DNA from: Streptomyces sp. TLI_146 | Lineage (GTDB): Bacteria; Actinomycetota; Actinomycetes; Streptomycetales; Streptomycetaceae | DNA: 64,000 nucleotides | Direction of reading: 5' to 3' | NCBI RefSeq assembly: GCF_002846415.1 | Contig: NZ_PJMX01000001.1 | Span: 3,348,001 to 3,412,000 of the forward strand | Shown here: positions 26,205 to 33,821 of the stretch, piece by piece | How the letters are laid out: every line of letters starts with the position of its first letter | How positions within the stretch are numbered: the stretch's first letter is position 1 | The notes under the pieces: model-generated | The model's input: only the letters and a program-made list of their open reading frames with translations | Databases searched by the model: none | What the model was told of the DNA's origin: nothing | Program-made: the position numbers and the translations under genes

Positions 26205-26876
26205 ATGAGCGCGATGTGGACGACCGCCCTGGCCGGTGCCGCCGCCGGGCTGGGTGTGGCCATGCCCGTGGGAGCGGTCGGGGTGCTGCTCGTACAGGAA
26301 GGCATGCGCGACCGGCGCGGAGCCGTCGCGGCGGCGTCGGCGGTGGCCGTGGTCGACCTGGCGTACGCGGCGGCGGCCACCGCGCTGGGCCCGTGGATCG
26401 CGGCGACGCTGTCGGGCGTGGAGGCGTGGGTACGGCTGGCGGCGGCGGCCGTACTGGCCGTGATCGCGGGGCGGGGGCTCTGGGGGTCGCGCAGACCCCC
26501 AACGCGCGACTCCCCCGGCCAACGGGAGGGCCCGCTCCCGGCCCGGCCCCCCGGCCAAGGGGAGGACCCGCTCCCGGCCCGGTCCCCCGCCCGTACCTTC
26601 GCCCGCTTCGCCGCCCTCACCCTCGTCAACCCCACCACCGCCCTCTACTTCACCGCCCTCACCACCGCCCAGGGCAGCACCCTCCACGGCGGCGGCAGCG
26701 GGGCCGTGTTCGTCTCGGCCGTGTTCGCCGCGTCCTTCGTGTGGCAGCAACTGCTCGTCGCGGCGAGCGGGTTCGCCGGGGCGCGGATCTCCGACGCGGC
26801 CCGGATGTGGACGTTCCGGCTCGGCTACGGGCTGGTGGCGCTGTATGCCGTCAAGGTGGCGCTGCCGCTTCCTTGA
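26205..26876 (+). CDS. LysE/RhtB-like amino-acid exporter
   Basis: The 223-residue protein has about five to six membrane segments. The N-terminus (AAAGLGVAMPVGAVGVLLV) matches the LysE superfamily, as does TLVNPTTALYF in the second half. It probably exports amino acids or related small molecules by proton exchange. The cytoplasmic loop near residues 100-128 contains a 12-residue tandem duplication (QREGPLPARPPG then QGEDPLPARSPA), encoded by a 36-bp direct repeat at 26517-26588. The start is ATG 26205. Confidence 0.83.
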   Translation: MSAMWTTALAGAAAGLGVAMPVGAVGVLLVQEGMRDRRGAVAAASAVAVVDLAYAAAATALGPWIAATLSGVEAWVRLAAAAVLAVIAGRGLWGSRRPPTRDSPGQREGPLPARPPGQGEDPLPARSPARTFARFAALTLVNPTTALYFTALTTAQGSTLHGGGSGAVFVSAVFAASFVWQQLLVAASGFAGARISDAARMWTFRLGYGLVALYAVKVALPLP

Positions 26877-26946
26877 TCGCGGTGCCGCGTAGGGTTTCCG
26901 ATGGCCCTTCAGGGCCGGTGCCGTCGACTCGCGAGGAGCCCTTTCC

Positions 26947-28374
26947 GTGTCCCCTCTCTTTCCCGCGCTACGGACCGCCGACGCGAAGGAAGCCCTTCGG
27001 TTCGGCGAGCACACCCTCAGTTACGCCGAACTCGCCGGGGCGGCGGGCGCCCTGGCGGGCAGGCTCGCCGGGGCGGGCCGGGTCGCCGTCTGGGCGACCC
27101 CGACCCTGGAGACGGCCGTCGGGGTGGTCGCGGCGCTGCTGGCCGGGGTGCCCGCCGTACCGCTGAACCCCAAGACGGGCGAGCGTGAGCTCGCGCACAT
27201 CCTGGCGGACAGCGCGCCCTCGACCGTCCTGGCCGCCCCCGGAGACCTCCTGCCTCCCGCGCTGGCGGCGCTGACCAGGATCGACGTGGTCGCGACGGCG
27301 GGAGCGGCGGACCTGCCGGCCGCCGAGCCGGACGACGCCGAGTCGCCCGCCCTCATCGTCTACACCTCCGGCACCACCGGCCCGCCCAAGGGGGCCGTAC
27401 TCCCCCGCCGGGCCATCTCCGGCACGCTCGACGCGCTCGCGGAGGTCTGGGCGTGGACGCCCGACGACGTCCTCGTACACGCCCTGCCGCTCTTCCACGT
27501 CCACGGCCTGATCCTCGGCGTCCTCGGCCCGCTGCGGCGCGGCGGCTCGGTCCGGCACCTGGGCAGGTTCTCGGTGGAGGGGGTGGCCCGCGAGCTGACG
27601 GCGGGCGCGACGATGCTGTTCGGGGTGCCGACGATGTACCACCGGATCGCCGAATCCCTCGACACCGACCGGGAGTTGGCGAAGGCGCTCGCGGGGGCGC
27701 GGCTCCTGGTGTCGGGTTCGGCGGCGCTGCCGGTCCACGACCACCGGCGGATCGCGGCGGCGACCGGCCGTACGGTGATCGAGCGGTACGGGATGACCGA
27801 GACGCTGATGAACACGAGCGTACGGGTGGACGGCGAGCCACGTCCCGGGACGGTCGGCGTGCCGCTGCCGGACGTGGAACTGCGCCTGGCGGACGAGTCG
27901 GACGGCATCGGCGAGATCCAGGTGCGCGGCCCGAACCTGTTCAGCGGCTATCTCAACCGGCCGGACGCCACGGCCGGCGCGTTCACCGACGACGGCTGGT
28001 TCCGCACCGGCGACATGGCGAGCCTGGACGCCGACGGATACGTACGGATCGTCGGCCGCAAGGCGACGGACCTGATCAAGAGCGGCGGGTACAAGATCGG
28101 GGCGGGCGAGATCGAGAACGCGCTGCTCGACCACCCCGGGGTGCGCGAGGCCGCCGTCACCGGGGAGCCGGACGCCGACCTCGGGGAGCGGATCGTGGCG
28201 TGGGTGGTCCCGGCCGACCCCCAGTCCCCGCCCACGCCCGAGGAGTTGGCCGGGCACGTCGCCGCCCAGCTCTCCCCGCACAAACGGCCGCGTACGGTCC
28301 GCTTCCTGGAGGCGCTGCCGCGCAACGACATGGGCAAGATCATGAAGCGCGCGCTGGGCAACGGGAATGGCTGA
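26947..28374 (+). CDS. matB: Malonyl-CoA synthetase (malonate-CoA ligase)
   Basis: MatB activates malonate or methylmalonate to the CoA thioester with ATP. The 475-residue sequence is very close to what I know of S. coelicolor MatB across its length. Motifs: [13 protein letters not shown] (P-loop, about 138-150), [22 protein letters not shown] (about 278-288), GWFRTGD and the catalytic Lys in NDMGKIMKR near the end. GAGGAG lies 10 nt before GTG 26947. It overlaps the next gene by 8 bp, so the two are translationally coupled. Confidence 0.93.
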   Translation: MSPLFPALRTADAKEALRFGEHTLSYAELAGAAGALAGRLAGAGRVAVWATPTLETAVGVVAALLAGVPAVPLNPKTGERELAHILADSAPSTVLAAPGDLLPPALAALTRIDVVATAGAADLPAAEPDDAESPALIVYTSGTTGPPKGAVLPRRAISGTLDALAEVWAWTPDDVLVHALPLFHVHGLILGVLGPLRRGGSVRHLGRFSVEGVARELTAGATMLFGVPTMYHRIAESLDTDRELAKALAGARLLVSGSAALPVHDHRRIAAATGRTVIERYGMTETLMNTSVRVDGEPRPGTVGVPLPDVELRLADESDGIGEIQVRGPNLFSGYLNRPDATAGAFTDDGWFRTGDMASLDADGYVRIVGRKATDLIKSGGYKIGAGEIENALLDHPGVREAAVTGEPDADLGERIVAWVVPADPQSPPTPEELAGHVAAQLSPHKRPRTVRFLEALPRNDMGKIMKRALGNGNG

Positions 28375-29719
28375 CCGCCCCAGCGCCAGGGCGGCGATCG
28401 AGGCGGCGACGTCCGCTTTCACGGAGCTGCACGCGCCGGAGCGGGAGACGGCGGTGGAGGGCCCGCTCGGGTGGGACGGGTACGCCGCCTCACGGGCCCG
28501 GGCGACGGAACGCACCGGCGAGCACGAGTCGGTGATCTACGGCCGGGCGGAGGTGGAGGGGCGACCCTGTGTGGTGCTCTCCTTCGAATTCGGCTTCCTG
28601 GGCGGGTCGTTGGGCGAGCGTACGGGTGACCGCCTGGAGGCGGCGTACCGGGCGGCGCGGGAGCTGCGGCTGCCGCTGGTCTCGCTGATCGCGACCGGCG
28701 GCAGCCGGATGCAGGAGGGCATGGTCGCGCTCACCCAACTCCAGCGGGTGGCCCGCCAGTCGATCCTGCTGCGGTCGGCCGGGCTGCCCCAGATCGCGGT
28801 CCTGCGCGACCCGACGACGGGCGGCGGCTGGGCCACGCTCGGCGCGGGCGCGGACGTCGTCCTGGCGCTGCCGGGCGCGCAGGTGGGGTTCGCTGGGTCG
28901 CGGGTACGGCCCGCCGACGCGGACCCGACGGCGTACGCGGCGGAGGGGCAGCTGGCGGCCGGGGCGGTGGACGCGGTGGTGCCGGTGGCGGAGCTGCGCG
29001 GGGTGCTGGGGAGGTGGCTGGGGCTGCTCTGCGGCGGGGCGCCGGACGGCCCGGCCCCGGCGGAAGTGCCCGCCGCGCTCGGCGATTCGGGCCTGCCGGG
29101 GACGGGCTGGGAGGCGGTGTCACAGGCGCGCGCGCCGTCCCGGCCCCGGGCGTCGGCGTACCTGGACGCGTACTTCACCTTCCGCCTCCCGCTGAGCGGG
29201 GACAGGTGCGGGGGCGTGGACCCGGGGATGCTGTGCGGGTTCGGGGAGCGGGGCGGGCGTACGGTCGCGTACGCGGCCCAGGCCGGCACCGCGACCCGCC
29301 CGGCGGGCTACCGCACCGCCGCCCGCCTCCTGCGCCTCGCCGACCGCCTCGGCGTCCCCGTCCTGACCCTGGTCGACACACCGGGCGCGGCGAACGACGC
29401 GGCGGCGGAGCGGGCGGGGCAGGGTGCGGCGATCGCGGACTGCTTCGCCGCGGTGGCGGGGGTGGGGGTGCCGGTCACCACGCTGGTGATCGGCGAGGGC
29501 GGCTCGGGCGGCGCCCTGGCGCTCGCCGCGCCCGGCCGCACCTGGCTGACTCCGTCGAGCTACTTCTCCGTGATCGGGCCGGAGTTGGCGGCGGCGATCT
29601 TGAAGCGGGGTGCGGATGAAGTCCGGGGGACGGCTGACCAACTGGGGCTCCGCCCCCAGGACCTGGTACGCCTCGGTTTGGCCCGGGGGGTGGTCTCCCC
29701 CACCCCGCCCCTTCCCTGA
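28367..29719 (+). CDS. Fused carboxyltransferase (AccD-like plus AccA-like halves)
   Basis: The 450-residue protein carries both halves of a carboxyltransferase: a beta/AccD-like half with [14 protein letters not shown] and [14 protein letters not shown] (about 104-165), and an alpha/AccA-like half with [19 protein letters not shown] and [13 protein letters not shown] (about 335-390). The zinc finger of AccD is absent. No biotin carboxylase or biotin carrier gene is near. Coupling to matB suggests a role with malonyl- or acyl-CoA, perhaps as a carboxyltransferase with remote partners or as a decarboxylase. The final residues SPTPPLP come from a dispersed repeat. Confidence 0.82.
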   Translation: MADRPSARAAIEAATSAFTELHAPERETAVEGPLGWDGYAASRARATERTGEHESVIYGRAEVEGRPCVVLSFEFGFLGGSLGERTGDRLEAAYRAARELRLPLVSLIATGGSRMQEGMVALTQLQRVARQSILLRSAGLPQIAVLRDPTTGGGWATLGAGADVVLALPGAQVGFAGSRVRPADADPTAYAAEGQLAAGAVDAVVPVAELRGVLGRWLGLLCGGAPDGPAPAEVPAALGDSGLPGTGWEAVSQARAPSRPRASAYLDAYFTFRLPLSGDRCGGVDPGMLCGFGERGGRTVAYAAQAGTATRPAGYRTAARLLRLADRLGVPVLTLVDTPGAANDAAAERAGQGAAIADCFAAVAGVGVPVTTLVIGEGGSGGALALAAPGRTWLTPSSYFSVIGPELAAAILKRGADEVRGTADQLGLRPQDLVRLGLARGVVSPTPPLP

Positions 29720-29720
29720 A
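29697..29720 (+). repeat. C-rich 24-bp repeat forming the end of a coding region
   Basis: This word begins CCCCCACCCCGCCCC and differs from the copy at 16062-16085 by one base (TGAA instead of TAAA at the end). In both places it contains the stop codon and encodes the last PTPPLP residues of unrelated proteins. It is followed by CCCTCCGGGGG, as at the first copy. Confidence 0.8.
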
Positions 29721-29792
29721 CCCTCCGGGGGTGGGTGGGGGTGGAGGCCCCGGCCCCCGTTTGCGGGGCCTGCGGCCCCTGCACCCCGCTGA

Positions 29793-29996
29793 GTTCGTCT
29801 GCGGACCGTGGATGGCTGGTCGCGCAGTTCCCCGCGCCCCTTGAATGCCGCTCCGCGGCAATCCCCTGGGCGCCCCGCAGGGGCGCATCTCAGGGGCGCG
29901 GGGAACTGCGCGAGCAACCGACCACGGTCCGCGGACAAACGAGGGTTAAGGGGCGCGGGGAACTGCGCGACCAGTTGGGGACGGCCCGCAGACGAA
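29793..29996. repeat. Modular palindrome repeat, locus f
   Basis: The forward core lies at 29822-29841 and complementary cores at 29892-29911 and 29949-29968. The inner module is GCCGCTCCGCGGCAATCCCC followed by a CGCCCCGCAGGGGCG stem. It lies between the convergent carboxyltransferase and MFS genes. The preceding 70 bp (29720-29792) are G-rich with a GCGGGGCCTGCGGCCCC stem. Confidence 0.85.
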
Positions 29997-29997
29997 C

Positions 29998-31257
29998 TCA
30001 GGCCTCGGGGTCCCTGGCGTCGTACCGCGCGAACCGGCGGCGCGTGACGCCGAGCAGCGTCACCGCGAGCACGCACGCGAGGCCGCCGCCGGTGACGGCC
30101 ACCGTGGGCGAGGCCAGGTCCGCGGTGGTGCCCGCGAGGAAGTCCCCGAGCCGGGGTCCGCCGGCGACGACGACGATGAAGACGCCCTGCAGCCGCCCCC
30201 GCATCTCGTCCGGCGCGGCGACCTGGAGCATGGTGTTGCGGAACACCATGGACACGGTGTCGGCGCACCCCGCGAGGGCGAGGAAGAACAGCCCCAGCCA
30301 GAGGTCGCGGGTCAGCCCGAACACGGCGATCGCGGCGCCCCACGCGCCCACGGCCAGCAGGATCGCGAGCCCGTGCCGGTGGATGCGGCCGAGCCACCCC
30401 GAGAACACCCCGCCGAGCAGCGCGCCCAGCGCGGGCGCGGCGACCAGGAGGCCGGTGGTGCGGGCGTCACCCCCGTACCAGAGCGCGGCGACGGCCGGGA
30501 ACAGGGCGCGGGGGTGCGCCAGGATCATGGCGCAGAAGTCGGAGAAGAACGTCATCCGGAGGTTGGGCCGGGTGGCGAGGAAGCGGAACCCGTCGAGGAC
30601 GGAGGCCCGCTTGGCGGCCGTACGGTCCCGGTCGGGCAGCATCGACGGCAGCCGCCACATCGCGTAGAGCGAGGCGGCAAAGGTGACGGCGTCGATGAGG
30701 TACGCCGACTGGTACCCGGCGAACCCGACGATCAGCCCGCCCAGCATCGGGCCCAGCAGCATGCCCGAGGTCATGGTGACGGAGTTGAGCGCGTTGGCGG
30801 CCGGAAGCTGCTCGGGAGGCAGCAGCCGGGGGATCATCGAGGACCGCGCGGGCCCGTTGAGGGCCGCGCACACGGACTGCAGCGCGACGATCCCGTACAG
30901 GAACCACACGTGCGCGAACCCGGCGATCGCGGCGGCCGCGAGCCCCGCCGACAGCACGGCGGACCCGGACGCACTGGCGAGCCCGAGCCGGCGCCGGTCC
31001 ACGGTGTCCGCGATCGCCCCGCCGTACAGCCCGAACACCATCAGGGGCACGAGGGAGAACAGCCCCACGAGCCCGACGCTGAAGCTGGACTCCGTGATGT
31101 CGTACACCTGGAGCGAGATCGCCAGGGAGGTCATCCCCTGCCCCACCCACGAGATGGTGTTCCCGAACCACAGCCGGCGGTAGTCCGGGGAGCTGCGGAG
31201 GGGCGTGAGGTCGGCGAGTATGCGGGTTCTGGGCGGAGAACTGGTGTCGGCGGTCAC
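29998..31257 (-). CDS. MFS transporter, EntS-like exporter family
   Basis: The 419-residue protein has about 12 hydrophobic segments and the MFS_3/EntS signature, including WFGNTISWVGQGMTSLAI near the start and an A-motif-like GGAIADTVDRRRL at the second loop. PARSSMIPRLLP marks the cytoplasmic side of the fourth segment. Such proteins export siderophores or drugs; nothing adjacent specifies the substrate. I start at GTG 31257, since TAGCAT lies 5 nt upstream. The longer frame to 31386 runs through a dispersed repeat and is not credible. Confidence 0.85.
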   Translation of the reverse strand: MTADTSSPPRTRILADLTPLRSSPDYRRLWFGNTISWVGQGMTSLAISLQVYDITESSFSVGLVGLFSLVPLMVFGLYGGAIADTVDRRRLGLASASGSAVLSAGLAAAAIAGFAHVWFLYGIVALQSVCAALNGPARSSMIPRLLPPEQLPAANALNSVTMTSGMLLGPMLGGLIVGFAGYQSAYLIDAVTFAASLYAMWRLPSMLPDRDRTAAKRASVLDGFRFLATRPNLRMTFFSDFCAMILAHPRALFPAVAALWYGGDARTTGLLVAAPALGALLGGVFSGWLGRIHRHGLAILLAVGAWGAAIAVFGLTRDLWLGLFFLALAGCADTVSMVFRNTMLQVAAPDEMRGRLQGVFIVVVAGGPRLGDFLAGTTADLASPTVAVTGGGLACVLAVTLLGVTRRRFARYDARDPEA

Positions 31258-31289
31258 GCAGGATGCTAACCGTTGCCTGGGGCGGGTTA

Positions 31290-31440
31290 TTCGCCCGCGG
31301 GTGGATGGGGGCTGGTCGCGCCCACGCAGCGGAGCCGCACATGTCACAGCCCCGCGCCCCTGCAGGGGCGCCCCGCAGGGGCGCATTTAAGGGGCGCGGG
31401 GAACTGCGCGACCAGTTGGGGACGGCCCGCGGACGAACGA
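31290..31440. repeat. Modular palindrome repeat, locus g
   Basis: A 51-bp module at 31311-31361 is the inverted copy of 7039-7089 with one mismatch. The complementary core lies at 31390-31409 after a GCAGGGGCGCCCCGCAGGGG stem. It lies between two minus-strand genes, 11 bp beyond the methyltransferase stop. Confidence 0.85.
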
Positions 31441-31451
31441 GCACCCAAACC

Positions 31452-32201
31452 TCAGACGCGCTCCGCGTGCACGTACGACATCGGGTACACGATGCGGCCC
31501 TTCGCATCGACGTCGAAAGCGTTCGGGTCGAACGGCAGCGTCCCGCCGGTCTCCGCCCGCTGCTTCTCGAAGTACTCACGCGTGTGGTTCGTCGTGCACA
31601 GGCTGTCCTCGATCGCGAGGATCCGCCACGTCCCCTCCAGGTTGACCCGGAAGTTGTCCTTGCTGACGCGCAGCTGCTGCGGCGGCAGCCCGACGAGCTC
31701 GGACTCCGCGAACGCGAACAGGTGCAGCCGGGCCCCCGGCGCCGTCACCCGGTGCAGCGCCGCCGCGTACTTGCGCCGCTGCTCGTCGGTGAGGACGTGG
31801 TACAGCCCGTAGTCGAGAACCGTCTCGAAGCCGCCCTCGACGCCCTCGAAGGCCGTCGCGTCCGACACGGCGAACGTCACATCGAGCCCGCGCTCCCGGG
31901 CCCGCTCCTGCGCCTGCCCGATCGCGGAGGGCGAGAAGTCGAGGCCGGTGACCTGGTGGCCGCGGCTCTTGAGGTGCAGCGAGTTCTGCCCGGTGCCGCA
32001 CCCCGCGTCCAGCACCTTCCCACGGAACGCGCCGGACGCCTCCAGGGCCACCACGACCGGCTGCGGCTCGGGGATGTTCCAGGGCGCGAAGTCGAACTTC
32101 ATGCCCAGGCCCTCCGTCCGCACCTTCCCCGCGTACAGCGGATCGAAGTTGGCACTGCCGGCCGTGTAGACCTCGCCGCCCTGCGGTTCTTCCGTGCTCA
32201 C
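31452..32201 (-). CDS. Class I SAM-dependent methyltransferase
   Basis: The 249-residue protein has the SAM-binding motif VLDAGCGTGQNS near residues 63-74, the acidic loop GLDFSPSAIG at about 85-94, and a motif II-like block with YGLYHVLTDEQRRKY. It is probably a small-molecule methyltransferase of the Methyltransf_25/thiopurine-like group; the substrate is unknown. GTG 32201 has a strong Shine-Dalgarno (GGGGAGG) 8 nt upstream. The longer frame to 32255 lacks one. Confidence 0.85.
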   Translation of the reverse strand: MSTEEPQGGEVYTAGSANFDPLYAGKVRTEGLGMKFDFAPWNIPEPQPVVVALEASGAFRGKVLDAGCGTGQNSLHLKSRGHQVTGLDFSPSAIGQAQERARERGLDVTFAVSDATAFEGVEGGFETVLDYGLYHVLTDEQRRKYAAALHRVTAPGARLHLFAFAESELVGLPPQQLRVSKDNFRVNLEGTWRILAIEDSLCTTNHTREYFEKQRAETGGTLPFDPNAFDVDAKGRIVYPMSYVHAERV

Positions 32202-32846
32202 CTGGTGCCTCCCCTTTGCGGTTCGTGATGCGGTCAATCTCCCGGACCGAATCACCTGGGGACAAGCCCGGGTGGCTGATCAGACGTTCAATCGCGGGAA
32301 CTCCGCGGTTGCACACCGGTCTTGACAATTCGAGGAAAGAGAAGAAAGAGGGGAAAGGAATGCGCCACGGCCGTGGGGCGCGGCGCCCGCGCGACGCGGC
32401 GCCACGGCGCCTCCGGCGCGCGCCCGGGCCCCCGGCCCCCAGCCGCCCCACGGGCCCGCCCGGGCCCACCAGGCCCCCGCGCACGGCCGGGCCGCGGCAC
32501 GGCTCCCCCGGGACCCGCCGCTCCGGGCGACGGCCGCCACCCCGACGAATTCCCCCGGAATTCCGCCCCGGGGAATTCCCTCCCGGCCCGCCGTTCCCGT
32601 ACTCGGGAATTCGGCCTCCGGGAATGCGACCCGGAAGTCAGGGCTCACATCAGTACGTACGGAAGAAAGCCCGCGCCCCCGCGCCCCGCGTCGTCCGCAG
32701 GCGCGCCCCCGGACCTCCCGGCCCCCTCCGTCATCGCTCCGACCGGGTGGGTGCCACGATGCCCCCGGTGTGTCGTACGTGGAGTACGACGCTCCCGGGG
32801 GCATCCTGGTCTCGCCTGTCCGAAACGTTCCTGCAGGAACGACTCG
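32202..32846. other. 645-bp region without a supported gene
   Basis: The segment contains TTGACA (32322-32327), then a 29-nt uninterrupted purine tract (32332-32360) that ends at an ATG. Downstream it is Pro/Arg-coding C-rich DNA with four GAATTC sites within 66 bp (32547-32612). A reading frame from ATG 32360 stays open to 32890 but runs antisense into the tRNA gene, so I do not call it a gene. A hairpin (32758-32805) ends the region. Confidence 0.5.
32758..32805 (-). terminator. Hairpin downstream of the CAT tRNA gene
   Basis: GATGCCCCCGG pairs with CCGGGGGCATC, and an inner TCGTAC pairs with GTACGA. It lies 42 bp beyond the 3' end of the minus-strand tRNA and probably ends its transcript. 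Confidence 0.6.
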
Positions 32847-32923
32847 TGGTGGGGCGGGTGGGACTCGAACCCACGGCCGACGGATTATGAGTCCGCTGCT
32901 CTAACCGGCTGAGCTACCGCCCC
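32847..32923 (-). tRNA. tRNA with anticodon CAT (tRNA-Ile2 or elongator tRNA-Met)
   Basis: The cloverleaf is complete on the minus strand: acceptor GGGGCGG pairs with CCGCCCC, the D arm is AGCTCAGCCGGTTAGAGC, the anticodon loop CTCATAA sits on stem GCGGA/TCCGT, and the T loop is TTCGAGT. Discriminator A is followed by an encoded CCA. Anticodon CAT without the initiator features (three GC pairs below the loop, unpaired first base) leaves elongator Met or lysidine-modified Ile. I cannot decide by eye. Confidence 0.9.
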
Positions 32924-33056
32924 TAACGGCGCGTCGCGCACATTTGTGCGCGCCGTCTGCCGCAGCATAGCCGCTCATACGATCTCCTGCCTCGGATGGT
33001 CGGCAACGCACGACCATGAGGACCCGATCGCGGCCCGCGCGGTTCCACCGGGCATG

Positions 33057-33083
33057 AAAAAGGACCCTCGAGGGGCCCTTTTT
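33057..33083 (-). terminator. Terminator of the tRNA-Asn pair
   Basis: On the minus strand AAGGGCCCCTCGAGGGTCCTT forms a hairpin followed by T residues (the plus strand begins with five A and ends with five T). It lies 5 bp past the 3' end of the first tRNA-Asn. The AT-flanked symmetric form could work in both directions. Confidence 0.85.
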
Positions 33084-33088
33084 CGTTG

Positions 33089-33161
33089 CTCTCCCGACTG
33101 GACTCGAACCAGTAACCTGCCGGTTAACAGCCGGCTGCTCTGCCAATTGAGCTACAGGAGA
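33089..33161 (-). tRNA. tRNA-Asn (anticodon GTT), distal copy
   Basis: Acceptor TCTCCTG pairs with CGGGAGA (one G-U), the anticodon loop is CTGTTAA on stem GCCGG/CCGGC, and the T arm is ACTGGTTCGAGTCCAGT. Discriminator G; CCA is not encoded. It is the second gene of a tandem pair in transcription order, 5 nt after the other copy. Confidence 0.95.
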
Positions 33162-33166
33162 CCGAG

Positions 33167-33239
33167 CTCCCCCGACTGGACTCGAACCAGTAACCTGCCG
33201 GTTAACAGCCGGCTGCTCTGCCAATTGAGCTACAGGGGA
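33167..33239 (-). tRNA. tRNA-Asn (anticodon GTT), proximal copy
   Basis: The body is identical to the neighbouring copy. The acceptor differs: TCCCCTG pairs with CGGGGGA. Anticodon GTT, discriminator G, no encoded CCA. Only 5 nt (33162-33166) separate the two tRNAs, so they must be cut from one precursor. Confidence 0.95.
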
Positions 33240-33433
33240 ATGTCTCGTTGCATCGAACGTACCTACCCCGGGTGTCCCCGGGCGGCGTGCGCTCGCTGCG
33301 ACACATACATTAGCGCAAGCAGGGGGGTGCTCCGCCAATCGGTTCCACCCCGGGTGATCACGGGGCTGCACGGGTAGGCGCAGCACACGACGCCACAGCG
33401 ACGTCAGACAGACGCCACAGAAGGGTGACCGCC

Positions 33434-33736
33434 ATGCGCTACCGGCTCACGTTCGCCGTCGGACTCGTCGTCGGGTACGTGCTCGGGACCCGGGCCGGAC
33501 GCGAGCGGTACGAGCAGTTGAAGAAGTCCGCCCGGCAGGTCGCGCAGAACCCGGCCGTCCGCAACACCGCGGAGTCCGCCGCGCAGAACGGCCGCGCGTA
33601 CGCGGGCAAGGCCTTCCACGCGGTGAGCGAGAAGGTCGGGGAGAAGCTGCCGGACTCCGTCGGCGAGCGGGTGCGGTCGCTGCGCGAGCGCGGCCAGGGC
33701 GCCGGCGAGGACGACTGGGGCACCAGCAACACCTGA
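33434..33736 (+). CDS. YtxH domain-containing small protein
   Basis: The 100-residue protein starts with a short hydrophobic segment LTFAVGLVVGYVLGTRAGRE (residues 4-23), the YtxH hallmark, followed by a long charged helix with periodic alanines (33-75) and an acidic tail. It is probably membrane-anchored with a cytoplasmic coiled coil. The family is linked to general stress in Bacillus, but its biochemical role is unknown. ATG 33434 is preceded by AGAAGGG at a suitable distance; GTG 33425 would place the site too close. Confidence 0.78.
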   Translation: MRYRLTFAVGLVVGYVLGTRAGRERYEQLKKSARQVAQNPAVRNTAESAAQNGRAYAGKAFHAVSEKVGEKLPDSVGERVRSLRERGQGAGEDDWGTSNT

Positions 33737-33775
33737 CGGACCCTGTGCACCGGCGACAACGGGCGAGACCTTGAC

Positions 33776-33806
33776 TCACGCGGGGGCCCAGTGGCCCCCC
33801 GCGTGA
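33776..33806 (+). terminator. Hairpin between the YtxH and kinase genes
   Basis: TCACGCGGGGGCC pairs with GGCCCCCCGCGTGA with one bulged base. It lies 40 bp after the YtxH stop and ends 15 bp before the kinase ATG. Probably a terminator; its closeness to the next start could also affect translation there. Confidence 0.65.
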
Positions 33807-33821
33807 TGCAGAATCGTGCGC

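Noticed and set aside
31258..31386. N-terminal extension of the MFS transporter
   Set aside because: The extension is encoded by the dispersed palindrome repeat; GTG 31257 has its own -10 hexamer.
32360..32890. Open frame of about 176 Arg/Pro-rich codons after a strong ribosome-site-like tract
   Set aside because: It crosses a terminator-like hairpin and ends antisense inside the tRNA gene; the composition looks like C-rich non-coding DNA. Kept only as an observation.
32847..33239. tRNA cluster as an integration site for a mobile element
   Set aside because: No integrase, no direct repeat of a tRNA 3' end and no composition shift is seen around the tRNAs.
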